DNA of 64,000 nt, taken from the NCBI GenBank assembly GCA_964515055.1, contig CAZEUG010000004.1, positions 1 to 64,000 of the forward strand, given 5' to 3'. This stretch comes from QAMX01 sp964515055 (GTDB taxonomy: Bacteria; Bacillota; Clostridia; Oscillospirales; QAMX01). The notes under the pieces are model-generated. The model searched no databases and was not told the origin of the DNA. It saw only the letters and a program-made list of their open reading frames with translations. The position numbers were made by a program, and so were the translations under genes. Shown piece by piece: positions 36,299-45,398 of the stretch (its first letter is position 1; every line of letters begins with the position of its first letter).

Positions 36299-37222
36299 TT
36301 AGATGGTCTTCAGCCATTCACGGACATCGTTGACAACGCGTTCAACCGCCTGCAGACGCAGCTTGGTCGAGGTCTTCATCTGAACAACCTCACCGGCGCG
36401 GCGGGTATAGGTGGTCATCTCTGCGCCGTAGAGGCTCTGATGATATTTTGCGCTGGCCGGATACTGATCACCGGTTTCACCGATGGCGCTGATGTAGGCG
36501 GCGACGCGTTCGGCTTCGGCCGGATGGGTTTCATGGTTCACGCAGAGCCACTGATAGAGATCCGGGTGGAAGTTGCCCATGATGCCGCAGAAACCGGCTG
36601 CACCGTTTTTCAGGGATTCATAGAGCTGGATGGAGTTGGCGTTGTAGATGTTGAACGGGCTTCCGGCGGCGGCACGGATTTTGCTCGCGATGATTTCGGG
36701 GTCGCAGGACGTTTCCTTCATGAACCAGAAACGGCCGGTATCTGCGCAGAAACGGATGATCTTTTCGCTCAGATCGCGGTTCGTGCTGCACGGTTTTTCA
36801 TAGAAGCCGAGCGGGATGGTCTTGTTGCGGATGCCGTTCATGATCGTCTTCGTGTTTTCGATGAACTCATCTTCCGTCTCGTTGTTCTGGTTCAGCAGAC
36901 CAACAATCAGGCAGAGGCCGTCGATGCCGGTATCGGCCATGGCGTTCAGCTCGATCAGCTGATCTTCCAGGCTGGTGCTGACATGACCGGAAGCAACAAT
37001 CACCAGGTTGCCCTTGTGTTCAACAATGTATTTCGTCAGCTCAATGCGTTCTTCCAGAGAGAGCTTTTCTGTTTCGGAGGAAGCGCACAGCGCCAGAACG
37101 CCGGAGCAGTTCATGCTCTCATACCAGCGAAGCAGTCTGTCTACGGCCGGGTAGTCAATCGCACCGTCGGCGGTAAACGGGGTAATCATTGCAGGATATG
37201 CGCCTTTCGGGAATGTCTTCAT
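36299..37222 (-). CDS. DapA/NanA-family class I aldolase (paralogue 2)
   Basis: A 307-residue TIM-barrel lyase. Schiff-base lysine is in FMKETSCD (near 165), catalytic Tyr in GFYEKP (near 138), and the oxyanion motif is SSETEKLS instead of TTGE. It shares these deviations, the GNFHPDLYQWLC segment and many other residues with the aldolase at 4158-5102, so the two are paralogues of one non-DapA subfamily. The ATG follows AAGGAAG. It sits between GH29 and GH4 genes in one run, fitting cleavage of a 2-keto-3-deoxy sugar acid or sialic acid derived from glycans. True DapA function (lysine synthesis) is unlikely but not excluded. Confidence 0.8.
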   Translation of the reverse strand: MKTFPKGAYPAMITPFTADGAIDYPAVDRLLRWYESMNCSGVLALCASSETEKLSLEERIELTKYIVEHKGNLVIVASGHVSTSLEDQLIELNAMADTGIDGLCLIVGLLNQNNETEDEFIENTKTIMNGIRNKTIPLGFYEKPCSTNRDLSEKIIRFCADTGRFWFMKETSCDPEIIASKIRAAAGSPFNIYNANSIQLYESLKNGAAGFCGIMGNFHPDLYQWLCVNHETHPAEAERVAAYISAIGETGDQYPASAKYHQSLYGAEMTTYTRRAGEVVQMKTSTKLRLQAVERVVNDVREWLKTI

Positions 37223-37306
37223 AACAAATCTTCCTTTTCAATTGATTTTTACAGACAAACGCAGACCACGGAATGCGGCGCTGCGCAGATCACAAAAACA
37301 AAAATA

Positions 37307-38614
37307 TCAGCGGGCTAAGCGGCTCAAACGCACGGCGTAAATGTGGCCGGAACGGAGCGCATCCGGGGCATATGCGGGGAAGCAGAGCTTCAGCTTGCCG
37401 TTTTCATTTTCCGTATGAATTGGTGTGGCGGACGGATCGCTCAGCAGCACCGCAGTCAGGCTCGGATCATAATCCACCGCGTGCAGCGTGCGCTCACCAA
37501 AGGGGAATGCGTGCAGCAACGCAAACGTGTCACCGTTTTTCGTCGTGTAGCGGACATCGGCCTCGTCGGCAGACGGCCCTTTGCGCGTGCCGTAAATGGC
37601 GTCACCGTTGACGGAGAGCCAGCGCCCCATCTGCAGGAGACGTTCTTCCATCAGCACCGGAATCTTGCCGTCTGCGGAGGGCCCGATATTCAGCAGCAGA
37701 TTGCCGCCCTTGGAAACCAGATCGCAGAGCAGCCAGAGCAGCTCGTCCACCGAGAGATAATCCTCTGCGCGCTCGTTGCGGTTCAGACCGAAGGAATGCC
37801 CCATGCCGCGGCATTCTTCAAACACACGGCCAATCCCATCGTCCAGTGCGCGGTCGCCTTCCACCAGACCGTATTCCGTGGTGAAGTTGCCGCCGAAACG
37901 GCCACGCGTCTCTTTGCCCCAACGGTCATTCGGCACGATGAAATCGCGGACAGAGGAATCATTGTACAGCCACTGCAAAAACTCCGTGCTGTGCCAGACG
38001 CTGCTGGGATGCTCCCATTCGCCGTCGGTGAACAGCGTGGCGGGCTGATATTTTTCAATCAGCTCCTTGAGCATCGGGATCAGATGCTCCACTGCATAGC
38101 GCTCCGGGCTTTCCAGATAGAGCGGGTGATACCATTCGTAGACCGAATGATACACGCCGAAACGGACATCCGTGTGCGACAGAGCGCGGCTCAGCTCTGC
38201 ACAGAAATCCCGGTGCGGGCCGACGTCAAAGCTGTTCCAGTTCCAGGCATAGCGGGATTGGAACAGACAGAACCCGTCATGATGCTTGGACGTGAGGTTG
38301 AAATATCTGGCACCGCTCCGCTGGAAAATATCGGCCCATTCCTCAGCGTCGAACAGCTCGGCGTGAAAATCGCCAACAAAATCCTCATACTGCTTCCGAT
38401 CACCGAACATACGTTGATGGAAGGCGGAGGTTTCCGGCTCCAGACCGTCATGCTTCAGGTTGTACCAGTACCATTCGGCATATTTGGTGCGGTCGGCAAA
38501 CGCCGGTACGGAGTAGAGCCCCCAGTGGACAAAGATGCCGAATTTTGCATCTTCAAACCATGCAGGAACGGGGCGCGAGTTCAGGGATTCCCAGTTGTTT
38601 TCATAGTGGATCAT
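37307..38614 (-). CDS. Glycoside hydrolase family 29 alpha-L-fucosidase
   Basis: A 435-residue enzyme, cytoplasmic by lack of a signal peptide. GH29 features are present: WFEDAKFGIFVHWGLYSVPAF (start block), NLTSKHHDGFCLF with HHDGF at 111-115, and the nucleophile Asp197 in LFTDGEWEH. Then come NLLLNIGPSADG and a small C-terminal beta domain. The ATG follows AAAGGAGG by 8 nt. It hydrolyses alpha-L-fucosides; the linkage is not predictable. It lies in the run between the DUF1846 gene (45 bp) and the aldolase (84 bp), so a sugar-degradation operon is likely. The protein is shorter than secreted GH29 enzymes that have extra binding modules. Confidence 0.92.
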   Translation of the reverse strand: MIHYENNWESLNSRPVPAWFEDAKFGIFVHWGLYSVPAFADRTKYAEWYWYNLKHDGLEPETSAFHQRMFGDRKQYEDFVGDFHAELFDAEEWADIFQRSGARYFNLTSKHHDGFCLFQSRYAWNWNSFDVGPHRDFCAELSRALSHTDVRFGVYHSVYEWYHPLYLESPERYAVEHLIPMLKELIEKYQPATLFTDGEWEHPSSVWHSTEFLQWLYNDSSVRDFIVPNDRWGKETRGRFGGNFTTEYGLVEGDRALDDGIGRVFEECRGMGHSFGLNRNERAEDYLSVDELLWLLCDLVSKGGNLLLNIGPSADGKIPVLMEERLLQMGRWLSVNGDAIYGTRKGPSADEADVRYTTKNGDTFALLHAFPFGERTLHAVDYDPSLTAVLLSDPSATPIHTENENGKLKLCFPAYAPDALRSGHIYAVRLSRLAR

Positions 38615-38659
38615 CGTTGCAGCCTCCTTTGAAACATAAAAATCAGTGCATCCGCGGGA

Positions 38660-40141
38660 TTATTCCCGGTAAAATTCGTTGGTGCAGTATTCGGGGTCAC
38701 AGGTCAGATTGATACCCAGTTTGCGCAGGGTATTTTCGTCGGAATCAGTCAGCATGACGGTGGCGTGTGCCTCACAGCCGGCCAGCTCCGGCAGCTTGCT
38801 CATGGCCAGCTCCACCGTCGGGTTGGTTGCGGCGCAGATACTCATGGCCAGCAGGATTTCCGACAGGTTCATGCGCGTCGGATGCGTGTGCAGCATTTCG
38901 CCCTTCATGCGGCGAATCGGCTCCAACACGACAGGGGAGAGCAGATGCAGAGAGTCCGACATACCCGCCAGCAGCTTGACGGCATTCAGCAGCGCACTGG
39001 CCGGAGAGGTCATCAGATCCGACATCCGCCCGGTGACGGTGCGGCCGTCCTGCAGCTCAATGGCCGTGACCGGCGAACCGCACTCTGCCGCACGCTGACA
39101 GGCCGGATGCACGACGCGGCGGTCGTCCGCTTTGATGCCCATCTGCTGCATGATCAGCTCAATCCGTCCCGGTACCTCCTTGTCGGCCAGACCGTGGCGG
39201 CAGTCGCAGAAGGATTTATAGTACCGCCGCAGCACCTCCTGACGGGAAGCCTCCCGACAGACCTCGTCATCCACAATGGCAAAACCGGCCATGTTGACGC
39301 CCATATCGGTCGGAGAACGGTAAATGTCCTCCCCGGTGATGCGGCTCAGAATCGTGCGGACAACCGGGAACACTTCAATATCGCGGTTGTAGTTAACGGT
39401 GGTCTTGCCATACGCCTCCAGGTGATACGGGTCAATCATGTTGACGTCGTTCAAATCGGCTGTAGCCGCCTCATAGGCGAGGTTGACCGGGTGCTTCAGC
39501 GGCAGATTCCAGATCGGGAAGGTTTCAAACTTGGCATAGCCCGCCTTGACACCGCGCACATTTTCGTGGTAGAGCTGGCTGAGACAGGTGGCCAGCTTGC
39601 CGCAGCCGGGGCCGGGTGCCGTGACGACGACGAGCGGCCGGGTGGTTTCAATGTATGGATTGGCGCCGTAGCCCTCCGGGCTGATGATGGTCTCCACATC
39701 CGTTGGATAGCCCTTGGTCAGACGGTGAATGTAGGAGCGAATGCCCAGATTTTCCAGCTTCTTTTTGAAAATGGCGGCGGCGGGCTGCTCCGCATACTGC
39801 GTGATGACCACCGAGTTGATGGAGATGCCGAGGTTGGTCAGATGGTCAATCAGCCGCAGTGCATCCTGGTCATAGGTGATGCCGAAATCGGCGCGCATCT
39901 TGTTCTTTTCAATGGCTCCGGCGCTGACACACATGATGATTTCCGCAATGTCCGACAGCTCTCGCAGGAGCTTGACCTTGCCGTTGACATCAAAGCCCGG
40001 CAGCACGCGGGACGCATGATAGTCGTCAAACAGCTTGCCGCCGAATTCCAGGTACAGCTTATTGTTGAAGCGGTCAATCCGTTTCCGGATGTGCTCCGTC
40101 TGCATTTTGATGTAAAGCGCGTTGTCAAAGCCGCATTTCAT
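38660..40141 (-). CDS. DUF1846 domain protein (SP1580-like)
   Basis: A 493-residue cytoplasmic protein recognised as the DUF1846 family. It starts MKCGFDNALYIKMQ and has KLYLEFGGKLFDDYHASRVLPGFD, ADFGITYDQDALRLIDHL and the strongly conserved VTAPGPGCGKLATCLSQLYHE, a P-loop-like segment. SPTDMGVNMAGFAIVDDE follows. Structures show a nucleotide-binding-like core, but the biochemical role is not established. ATG at 40141 matches the conserved family start; an in-frame ATG at 40162 lies earlier. It is located between proA and the GH29 gene, without obvious functional connection. Complete length. Confidence 0.88.
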   Translation of the reverse strand: MKCGFDNALYIKMQTEHIRKRIDRFNNKLYLEFGGKLFDDYHASRVLPGFDVNGKVKLLRELSDIAEIIMCVSAGAIEKNKMRADFGITYDQDALRLIDHLTNLGISINSVVITQYAEQPAAAIFKKKLENLGIRSYIHRLTKGYPTDVETIISPEGYGANPYIETTRPLVVVTAPGPGCGKLATCLSQLYHENVRGVKAGYAKFETFPIWNLPLKHPVNLAYEAATADLNDVNMIDPYHLEAYGKTTVNYNRDIEVFPVVRTILSRITGEDIYRSPTDMGVNMAGFAIVDDEVCREASRQEVLRRYYKSFCDCRHGLADKEVPGRIELIMQQMGIKADDRRVVHPACQRAAECGSPVTAIELQDGRTVTGRMSDLMTSPASALLNAVKLLAGMSDSLHLLSPVVLEPIRRMKGEMLHTHPTRMNLSEILLAMSICAATNPTVELAMSKLPELAGCEAHATVMLTDSDENTLRKLGINLTCDPEYCTNEFYRE

Positions 40142-40216
40142 ATTGGTTCCGTCTCCATCCATCTCAAAAATCTTTCTCTGAATTGCCGGGGTACGGGGTT
40201 GGGCAGCACAGTCCGA

Positions 40217-41464
40217 TCAGCGAACCTGCCCATTTCCGTAAATGATATATTTCACACTGGTCAGCGCAGTCAGTCCCATTGGACCGCGAGCATGGAGCTT
40301 TTGTGTGGAAATGCCGATTTCCGCACCTTCGCCGAACTCTCCGCCATCCGTGAAGCGGGTGGAGGCGTTGACGTACACCGCAGCGGAATCGACCTCGTTC
40401 AAAAACTGCTGCGCAGCGTCATAGCGCTGCGTGACAATGGCCTCACTGTGATGCGTGCTGTAGCGGTTGATGTGCGCAATGGCCTCCTGCAGGCCGGAAA
40501 CGACCTTGACCGACATGGCATAGTCGAGGTATTCCCGCGCATAGTCCTCCTCCGTTGCGGGCTGAATGCGCTCACCAAGGATGGCACAGGCTTTTTCGCA
40601 GCCATACAGCTGCACCTTCTTTTCCAACAACCGATCTGCAATTTTCGGCAGCAGAGCCGCGGCGACAGCTTCGTCGATCAGCAAGCTCTCCGCCGCATTG
40701 CAGACAGAGGGGCGGGAGGTTTTCGCGTTGTCCACGATGGCCACCGCCATATCCGGATCTGCCGTCGCTTCCACATAGATGTGGCAGTTCCCGGTGCCCG
40801 TTTCAATGACCGGCACGGTGGAATGCTCCACCACCGAACGAATCAGTCCGGCACCGCCACGAGGAATCAGCACATCCAACAGGCCGTGCGCCTGCATCAT
40901 GGCCTCCGCACCCTCACGGGTGGTGTCGTTCAGCAGATTGATCGCATCGGCAGGCAGCCCGACAGAGACAATGGCGCGGCGCATGATGTCGGCCAGCGCA
41001 AGGTTGCTGTGGAGCGCTTCACGCCCGCCACGCAGAATGCAGGCATTGCCAGATTTCAGGCAGAGGACAGCCGCATCCACCGTGACGTTGGGACGGGATT
41101 CAAAAATAATGCCGACAACGCCGAGTGGGACACGCTTTTTCCCGACAACCAGCCCGTTCGGACGTGTGGTCATGGAAAGCACTTCGCCAGTCGGGTCGGG
41201 CAGTGCGGCGACTTCGTCCACACCCTTCGCCATGGCCTGAATCCGCTCCGCTGTCAAACGCAGCCGATCCACCATGACCGAGCGGGTACCGTTGGCCTCT
41301 GCTGCGGCAATATCCTGCGCATTGGCAGAGAGAATGGCATCGGTCTGTGCGCGCAGCGCCTCGGAAATCGCCGACAGAGCCGCCTGCTTTTCGCGCTGTC
41401 CGACAGTGGCCAGAACAGAAGCGGCAGCACGCGCACCTGCGGCAATACATTCAAAATTCATCAT
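40217..41464 (-). CDS. proA: Gamma-glutamyl phosphate reductase
   Basis: A 415-residue NADPH-dependent enzyme, second step of proline synthesis, converting glutamyl-5-phosphate to glutamate semialdehyde. Motifs are PLGVVGIIFESRPNVT, CLKSGNACILRGG, the catalytic Cys in PSVCNAAESLLI, and HARGPMGLTALTS near the end. ATG at 41464 follows AAAGGAG by 6 nt; ATG at 41461 is an alternative, and the ATG at 41470 is too close to the site. It lies just after proB (6 bp between that gene's stop and the ORF), the usual order. No proC in the window. Confidence 0.96.
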   Translation of the reverse strand: MMNFECIAAGARAAASVLATVGQREKQAALSAISEALRAQTDAILSANAQDIAAAEANGTRSVMVDRLRLTAERIQAMAKGVDEVAALPDPTGEVLSMTTRPNGLVVGKKRVPLGVVGIIFESRPNVTVDAAVLCLKSGNACILRGGREALHSNLALADIMRRAIVSVGLPADAINLLNDTTREGAEAMMQAHGLLDVLIPRGGAGLIRSVVEHSTVPVIETGTGNCHIYVEATADPDMAVAIVDNAKTSRPSVCNAAESLLIDEAVAAALLPKIADRLLEKKVQLYGCEKACAILGERIQPATEEDYAREYLDYAMSVKVVSGLQEAIAHINRYSTHHSEAIVTQRYDAAQQFLNEVDSAAVYVNASTRFTDGGEFGEGAEIGISTQKLHARGPMGLTALTSVKYIIYGNGQVR

Positions 41465-41475
41465 GGACATCTCCT

Positions 41476-42282
41476 TTATTTGCGGCCTGTGAAACGGGTT
41501 CCGTGCGGAATCCCCGCACAGATTTCAGCCAGATGCTCCGGGTGCTGCCCGTTGGTGATGACCATCTCAATGCCCGCATCGAGCAGAATTTCAGCGGCCA
41601 TCAGCTTGGAGCGCATCCCGCCGGTGCCCTGTGAACCGGGATCGCCCGCCAGCGCACGCAGCTGATCATCAATGGCGTAGACCACGGGAATCTGCTTGGC
41701 GTCCGGGCAAAGGCGCGGATCGCTGTCATACAGCCCGTCAATATCGGAAAGGTTGACGACCAGATCGGCGCGGCACAGCAGCGCGACATAGGCCGACAGG
41801 CGGTCGTTGTCGCCGAAGGTGGTCAGACTTTCCAGCTCATAGGTGGAAATGGAGTCGTTCTCGTTGACGATCGGAATGACGCCGAGCGCGAGCAGCCGCT
41901 CAAACGTGTTGGCGGCGTGCTCCCGGTGTGCCGGGTTGTCGATGACATCGCGGGTCAGAAGAATCTGCCCGACACTGATGCCGTATTCTCCGAGCATCTT
42001 ATCGTAAATGTGCATGAGGGCACACTGCCCAACTGCGGCGATGGCCTGCTTGGAGCGCGCATCGGAGGGGCGTTCGGAAATGCCCAGCTTGGCCATTCCG
42101 GCGGCAACAGCACCGGAGGTGACGAGTACGGGCGCAATCCCGCTGTTTTTCAAATCGGCGAGCGCCGTCGTCAATGCGTCAATCCGGCGCAGATTCAGCT
42201 GACCGGTTGACGGATAGGTCAATGTCGATGAACCGACCTTCACGACGACACGCCGCGTCGGCCGCTGTGTTTGTGTTTGCAT
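41476..42282 (-). CDS. proB: Glutamate 5-kinase (no PUA domain)
   Basis: A 268-residue amino acid kinase phosphorylating glutamate with ATP, first step of proline synthesis. Visible motifs are VVVKVGSSTLT, VTSGAVAAGM, IVNENDSIS, FGDNDRLSAYVA, LSDIDGLYDSDPR and GTGGMRSKLMAA. The C-terminal PUA domain of E. coli ProB is missing, as is usual in many Gram-positives. The ATG has a modest GGCAGG site. Upstream is the second metallophosphoesterase (56 bp), downstream proA, so it sits in the middle of a run with sugar genes, an unusual place for an amino acid operon. Confidence 0.95.
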   Translation of the reverse strand: MQTQTQRPTRRVVVKVGSSTLTYPSTGQLNLRRIDALTTALADLKNSGIAPVLVTSGAVAAGMAKLGISERPSDARSKQAIAAVGQCALMHIYDKMLGEYGISVGQILLTRDVIDNPAHREHAANTFERLLALGVIPIVNENDSISTYELESLTTFGDNDRLSAYVALLCRADLVVNLSDIDGLYDSDPRLCPDAKQIPVVYAIDDQLRALAGDPGSQGTGGMRSKLMAAEILLDAGIEMVITNGQHPEHLAEICAGIPHGTRFTGRK

Positions 42283-42338
42283 GAAATAGCAACCTGCCTC
42301 TTTCGCAATTTCAGAACGAATATCAAAAAATCAACGGA

Positions 42339-43328
42339 CTACTGCCGTGGCGGAAGAAAAAACTCCTTGCGCTTGCAGAACGGCGGCGTCCATGTGTTGT
42401 CCGGTTCGGAACCGTCGTGCAGCGTCAGATAGGTGCGCGCAATCTGGCCGGTGGCCTCATCGAGCACAATCATGCGCCCGCCACGCTTGAAGCCGGTCTG
42501 ACAGGTAGGCTGATAGCCAGAGCAGAGCCCATAGGCGAGCAGAATGCCGAACATCTCTCCGGAATAGCAGTTGGTGTGGTCGTGCCCGACAAACACACCG
42601 CGGAAGTCCTTCAGACGATACAGGACGGAGAACAGCCCGGTGTTGACAGGCGGGTGACAGACGCGCTCCCCGCGGTACCCCTGAATGCCGTCAAACATCC
42701 AGAGCTCATCAAATTCCGGCAGGGGGATATGGTCAAAGACGAGCGACGGAACGGCACCCTGCGCGGCCTGCAGCGCTGTATGTGTCTGCTCCAGCCATGC
42801 AATCTGAGCGGGTCGGATGGCCGCGTCACTCCGAACGGTCGAACCGTCGGCCATCGGGTACATCGCGTTGGAATGGCCGTCCAGATGATACAGCATCCAG
42901 GCCGGACGGTCTTCTCCGGTGTGGGGCAGAATCGGCACCGCATAGTTGCCGACACCCAGCTCAGCGGGGCCGCGCTCAAACAGCGAGAGCGGCAGCGCTT
43001 CCAGCGCATCGGCCAGCAGGTGCTGTCGACCGACCGGCACATCGTCGGGGTCGTTTTCGTGGTTGCCCATGACAAAGGTGTAGGGGACGCCGAAGGACTC
43101 GAAAATATCGTTGATGCGGGCGAACAGGCGCGTCATATGCCCAATGCCGCCGTTGCAGGAAATATCCCCGGTCAAGGCGACGAGATCGGGTTGCTCACGC
43201 TCCAAAAGCGTGCGAATCAGTGCCAATGTGGTCACGTTTCGCCCGGTCAGATACCGGAAATGCATATCAGTCAGTTGTAAAATCCGGAATGTTCCATCCG
43301 GACGAAAACGGAGAGTCGGTTTGTCCAT
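42339..43328 (-). CDS. Metallophosphoesterase (tandem copy B)
   Basis: A 329-residue calcineurin-like phosphoesterase of the Icc/purple-acid-like group. Metal motifs: LQLTDMH (near 18), LTGDIS (near 52), GNHEND (near 90), and late GHDHTN (near 250). No signal peptide is visible. It is closely related over its whole length to the next gene (43350-44420), sharing, for example, QHLLADALEA, LFERGPAELGVGNYAVPI and FDHxPLPEFD, so a tandem duplication is clear. The ATG follows AAAGGAATC. The two genes are 21 bp apart. The substrate is unknown; the context suggests phosphosugars or nucleotides. Confidence 0.88.
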   Translation of the reverse strand: MDKPTLRFRPDGTFRILQLTDMHFRYLTGRNVTTLALIRTLLEREQPDLVALTGDISCNGGIGHMTRLFARINDIFESFGVPYTFVMGNHENDPDDVPVGRQHLLADALEALPLSLFERGPAELGVGNYAVPILPHTGEDRPAWMLYHLDGHSNAMYPMADGSTVRSDAAIRPAQIAWLEQTHTALQAAQGAVPSLVFDHIPLPEFDELWMFDGIQGYRGERVCHPPVNTGLFSVLYRLKDFRGVFVGHDHTNCYSGEMFGILLAYGLCSGYQPTCQTGFKRGGRMIVLDEATGQIARTYLTLHDGSEPDNTWTPPFCKRKEFFLPPRQ

Positions 43329-43349
43329 ATCAGATGATTCCTTTCAGCC

Positions 43350-44420
43350 TCAATTGCGGGAAAATGCATCCGCCGATGGCAGAAATCTGGAACGTGTGAA
43401 CCGCGGAGGCGTCCAGCCTTCCGCTTCAGAAACATGATCATAGCGGGCAATGTAGGTTCGCTCAATGCGCCCGGTGGCTTCGTTCAGATCAATGACCCGC
43501 CCGCCGCGGGCAAAGCAATCCGAAAGCGGCGGGCGACCGTCCGTTGGATGGGGCAACGCCTCCGATTGCAAGGCGTGCGGATGCGGCCAGAGACACCAGC
43601 CGAGATTGCCGGAGCAGCGGCCATAGGCCAGTAGAATGCCAAATACCTCACCGGAGCAGCTGTTGGTATGATCGTGTCCGGCAAAGACGCCGCGAAAATC
43701 CTGCAACTGCAACAGCGCGGAAAACAGCCCGGTGTTGATCGGCGGGCGACAGACCCGTTCGCCCATGTCGCCGTGGAACCCTTCAAACATCCAGAGATCG
43801 TCAAATTCCGGCAGAGGTACATGGTCAAACAGCAGAGCGGGAACCGCTCCGCAGGCGTCCTGCAACGCTCTGTGCGTCTGCTGCAGCCAGGCAATCTGAC
43901 TGTGACGGACGGGTGCATCCTTGTAGACGGCAAACGCATCCGGCAGCGGCTCGTCCTCACCGGAATGACAGTCGATATGATACAGCATCCAGACCGGCCG
44001 CTTTTCACCGGTATGTGGAAAAATCGGCACCGCATAATTGCCGACACCCAGCTCAGCGGGGCCGCGTTCAAAGAGACAGAGCGGGAACGCCTCCAACGCA
44101 TCGGCCAGCAGATGCTGCCGACAGGAGCCGTCAGACGCAGGGTCGCTCTCGTGGTTGCCGAGTGTCATGGTGATTGGAACCCCGGCGGACTCCATCGCAT
44201 GGTACAGCGCGGAAAACTGCTCCACCATATCCGCGGCGGAACCGTCACAGGCGATATCACCGGTCAATGCAATCAAATCCGGCTGCTCCCGCGCAATCAG
44301 CTCCGGAATCTGGGACAGGAGGACGGCATCCCGCCCGGCGACATCCACAAGGTGGAGATCTGTCAACTGTAAAATCCGAAACGTTCCGTCTGAACGGAAC
44401 CGGAGTTCAGGCTTTGCCAT
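43350..44420 (-). CDS. Metallophosphoesterase (tandem copy A)
   Basis: A 356-residue paralogue of the downstream gene. The motifs are LQLTDLH, LTGDIA, GNHESDP and GHDHTN. It differs mainly in a longer C-terminal segment (SGNLGWCLWPHPHALQSEAL) and in the residues around the second motif. The ATG follows GGGAGG by 6 nt and lies inside the 3' end of the deacetylase gene (14-bp overlap), so the genes are translated together. The tandem arrangement, with both copies keeping all metal ligands, suggests two related substrates or dosage rather than decay. No signal peptide is visible, so the protein is taken as cytoplasmic. Confidence 0.88.
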   Translation of the reverse strand: MAKPELRFRSDGTFRILQLTDLHLVDVAGRDAVLLSQIPELIAREQPDLIALTGDIACDGSAADMVEQFSALYHAMESAGVPITMTLGNHESDPASDGSCRQHLLADALEAFPLCLFERGPAELGVGNYAVPIFPHTGEKRPVWMLYHIDCHSGEDEPLPDAFAVYKDAPVRHSQIAWLQQTHRALQDACGAVPALLFDHVPLPEFDDLWMFEGFHGDMGERVCRPPINTGLFSALLQLQDFRGVFAGHDHTNSCSGEVFGILLAYGRCSGNLGWCLWPHPHALQSEALPHPTDGRPPLSDCFARGGRVIDLNEATGRIERTYIARYDHVSEAEGWTPPRFTRSRFLPSADAFSRN

Positions 44421-45273
44421 AAAAAACCTCCCGCAGCTTTTTCAAATCCCGGTAGTTGATGAGGCGAATCCCAAGCGATTTGATGTGCTGGCGCGTGGCC
44501 GGGTCGGCAAACAGCCGATGCTCCCATACGCGGCGGAACCAGACCGATGAGGTCCCCTTCAGCTCGTCACACTCCAGAGACGGGTGAATGTACATTTCAA
44601 CAAGGCCCTCCGGACAACGGTGAAACCGCTCCAGCATATCATCCCGGAATGCCTGATAACTGGCAGACTGTGGGCCGTGCCAGTTGTATTCCCATAAATA
44701 ATCGGGCAGCGGCACACGCAGCTGATGCGCCAGCTGAACCATCTGTTCAAAATGCGGCGCCGGTGCAACGCCGTCAGCGACACACGGCAGCCGGAAGGGC
44801 AAGTCAGACTCCGCACAGATCCGCAGCACCGTCGGCAGAAAACAGCGATTCTGCTCCAGCCCGTAGAGCGAGCCCATGTGGTTGTCCAGATGGGAGGGGG
44901 AAAGACCGGCCTGCCGTGCCAGAGCGATCTGGGCACGGATTTCGGCTTCGACCTCCGGCTCAACAGCCTGCGATTCCAGTTCCGCGCAGCTGCGTGGCAG
45001 ATATCCGGCCGAATCGCGCAGCGTCGGACAGGGAGCGGCAGAAACCGGTCGCCAGCGGTAGTTGTTCCATTCGCTGGTCAGCGTCAGATGGACACCAATG
45101 GCGTATTCCGGGTGCGACACGGCAAAACGCAGCGCTTCCGGAGCCCAGCCGCACGGCATCATGATGGTGGCGGAGGTAATGCCACCCTTTTCAAACAGGT
45201 CAAACGTTGCGGCGTTGGCAGCATGGCACATGCCGAAATCGTCTGCGTTGATGATCAGATAAGTCTCCGGCAC
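44407..45273 (-). CDS. ChbG/YdjC-family carbohydrate deacetylase
   Basis: A 288-residue cytoplasmic metal-dependent deacetylase of the YdjC/ChbG (chitooligosaccharide deacetylase) family. The motifs are INADDFGMC with the metal-binding DD, IGVHLTLTSEW, PSHLDNHMGS with the second ligand and ELKG late. In E. coli ChbG removes an acetyl group from chitobiose-6-phosphate. The start is GTG at 45273, 9 nt after AAAGGGGTG. It overlaps copy A of the metallophosphoesterases, so an acetyl-removal step followed by a phosphate-removal step is a plausible but unproven pairing. Confidence 0.85.
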   Translation of the reverse strand: MPETYLIINADDFGMCHAANAATFDLFEKGGITSATIMMPCGWAPEALRFAVSHPEYAIGVHLTLTSEWNNYRWRPVSAAPCPTLRDSAGYLPRSCAELESQAVEPEVEAEIRAQIALARQAGLSPSHLDNHMGSLYGLEQNRCFLPTVLRICAESDLPFRLPCVADGVAPAPHFEQMVQLAHQLRVPLPDYLWEYNWHGPQSASYQAFRDDMLERFHRCPEGLVEMYIHPSLECDELKGTSSVWFRRVWEHRLFADPATRQHIKSLGIRLINYRDLKKLREVFYGKA

Positions 45274-45310
45274 GGAACCGACACCCCTTTGCCTGATTCA
45301 AAGCCGACGG

Positions 45311-45352
45311 GCGGGTATGCAGAACAGGACCCGCATATCCGCCCGCGGCGGC
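45311..45352. repeat. Inverted repeat between pduL and the deacetylase gene
   Basis: CGGGCGGGTATGC pairs with GCATATCCGCCCG (one mismatch) around a roughly 14-nt loop. No T-run follows on the minus strand, so a true terminator is doubtful. It could be a processing or regulatory hairpin. Confidence 0.4.
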
Positions 45353-45398
45353 GCCCACCTCCGCATCCGTGCGGGGCGGGAAGCAAGATTCAAAATGA

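Noticed and set aside
38765..41665. 966-codon plus-strand frame opposite DUF1846 and proA
   Set aside because: Antisense to two recognised genes; composition is shadow-like.
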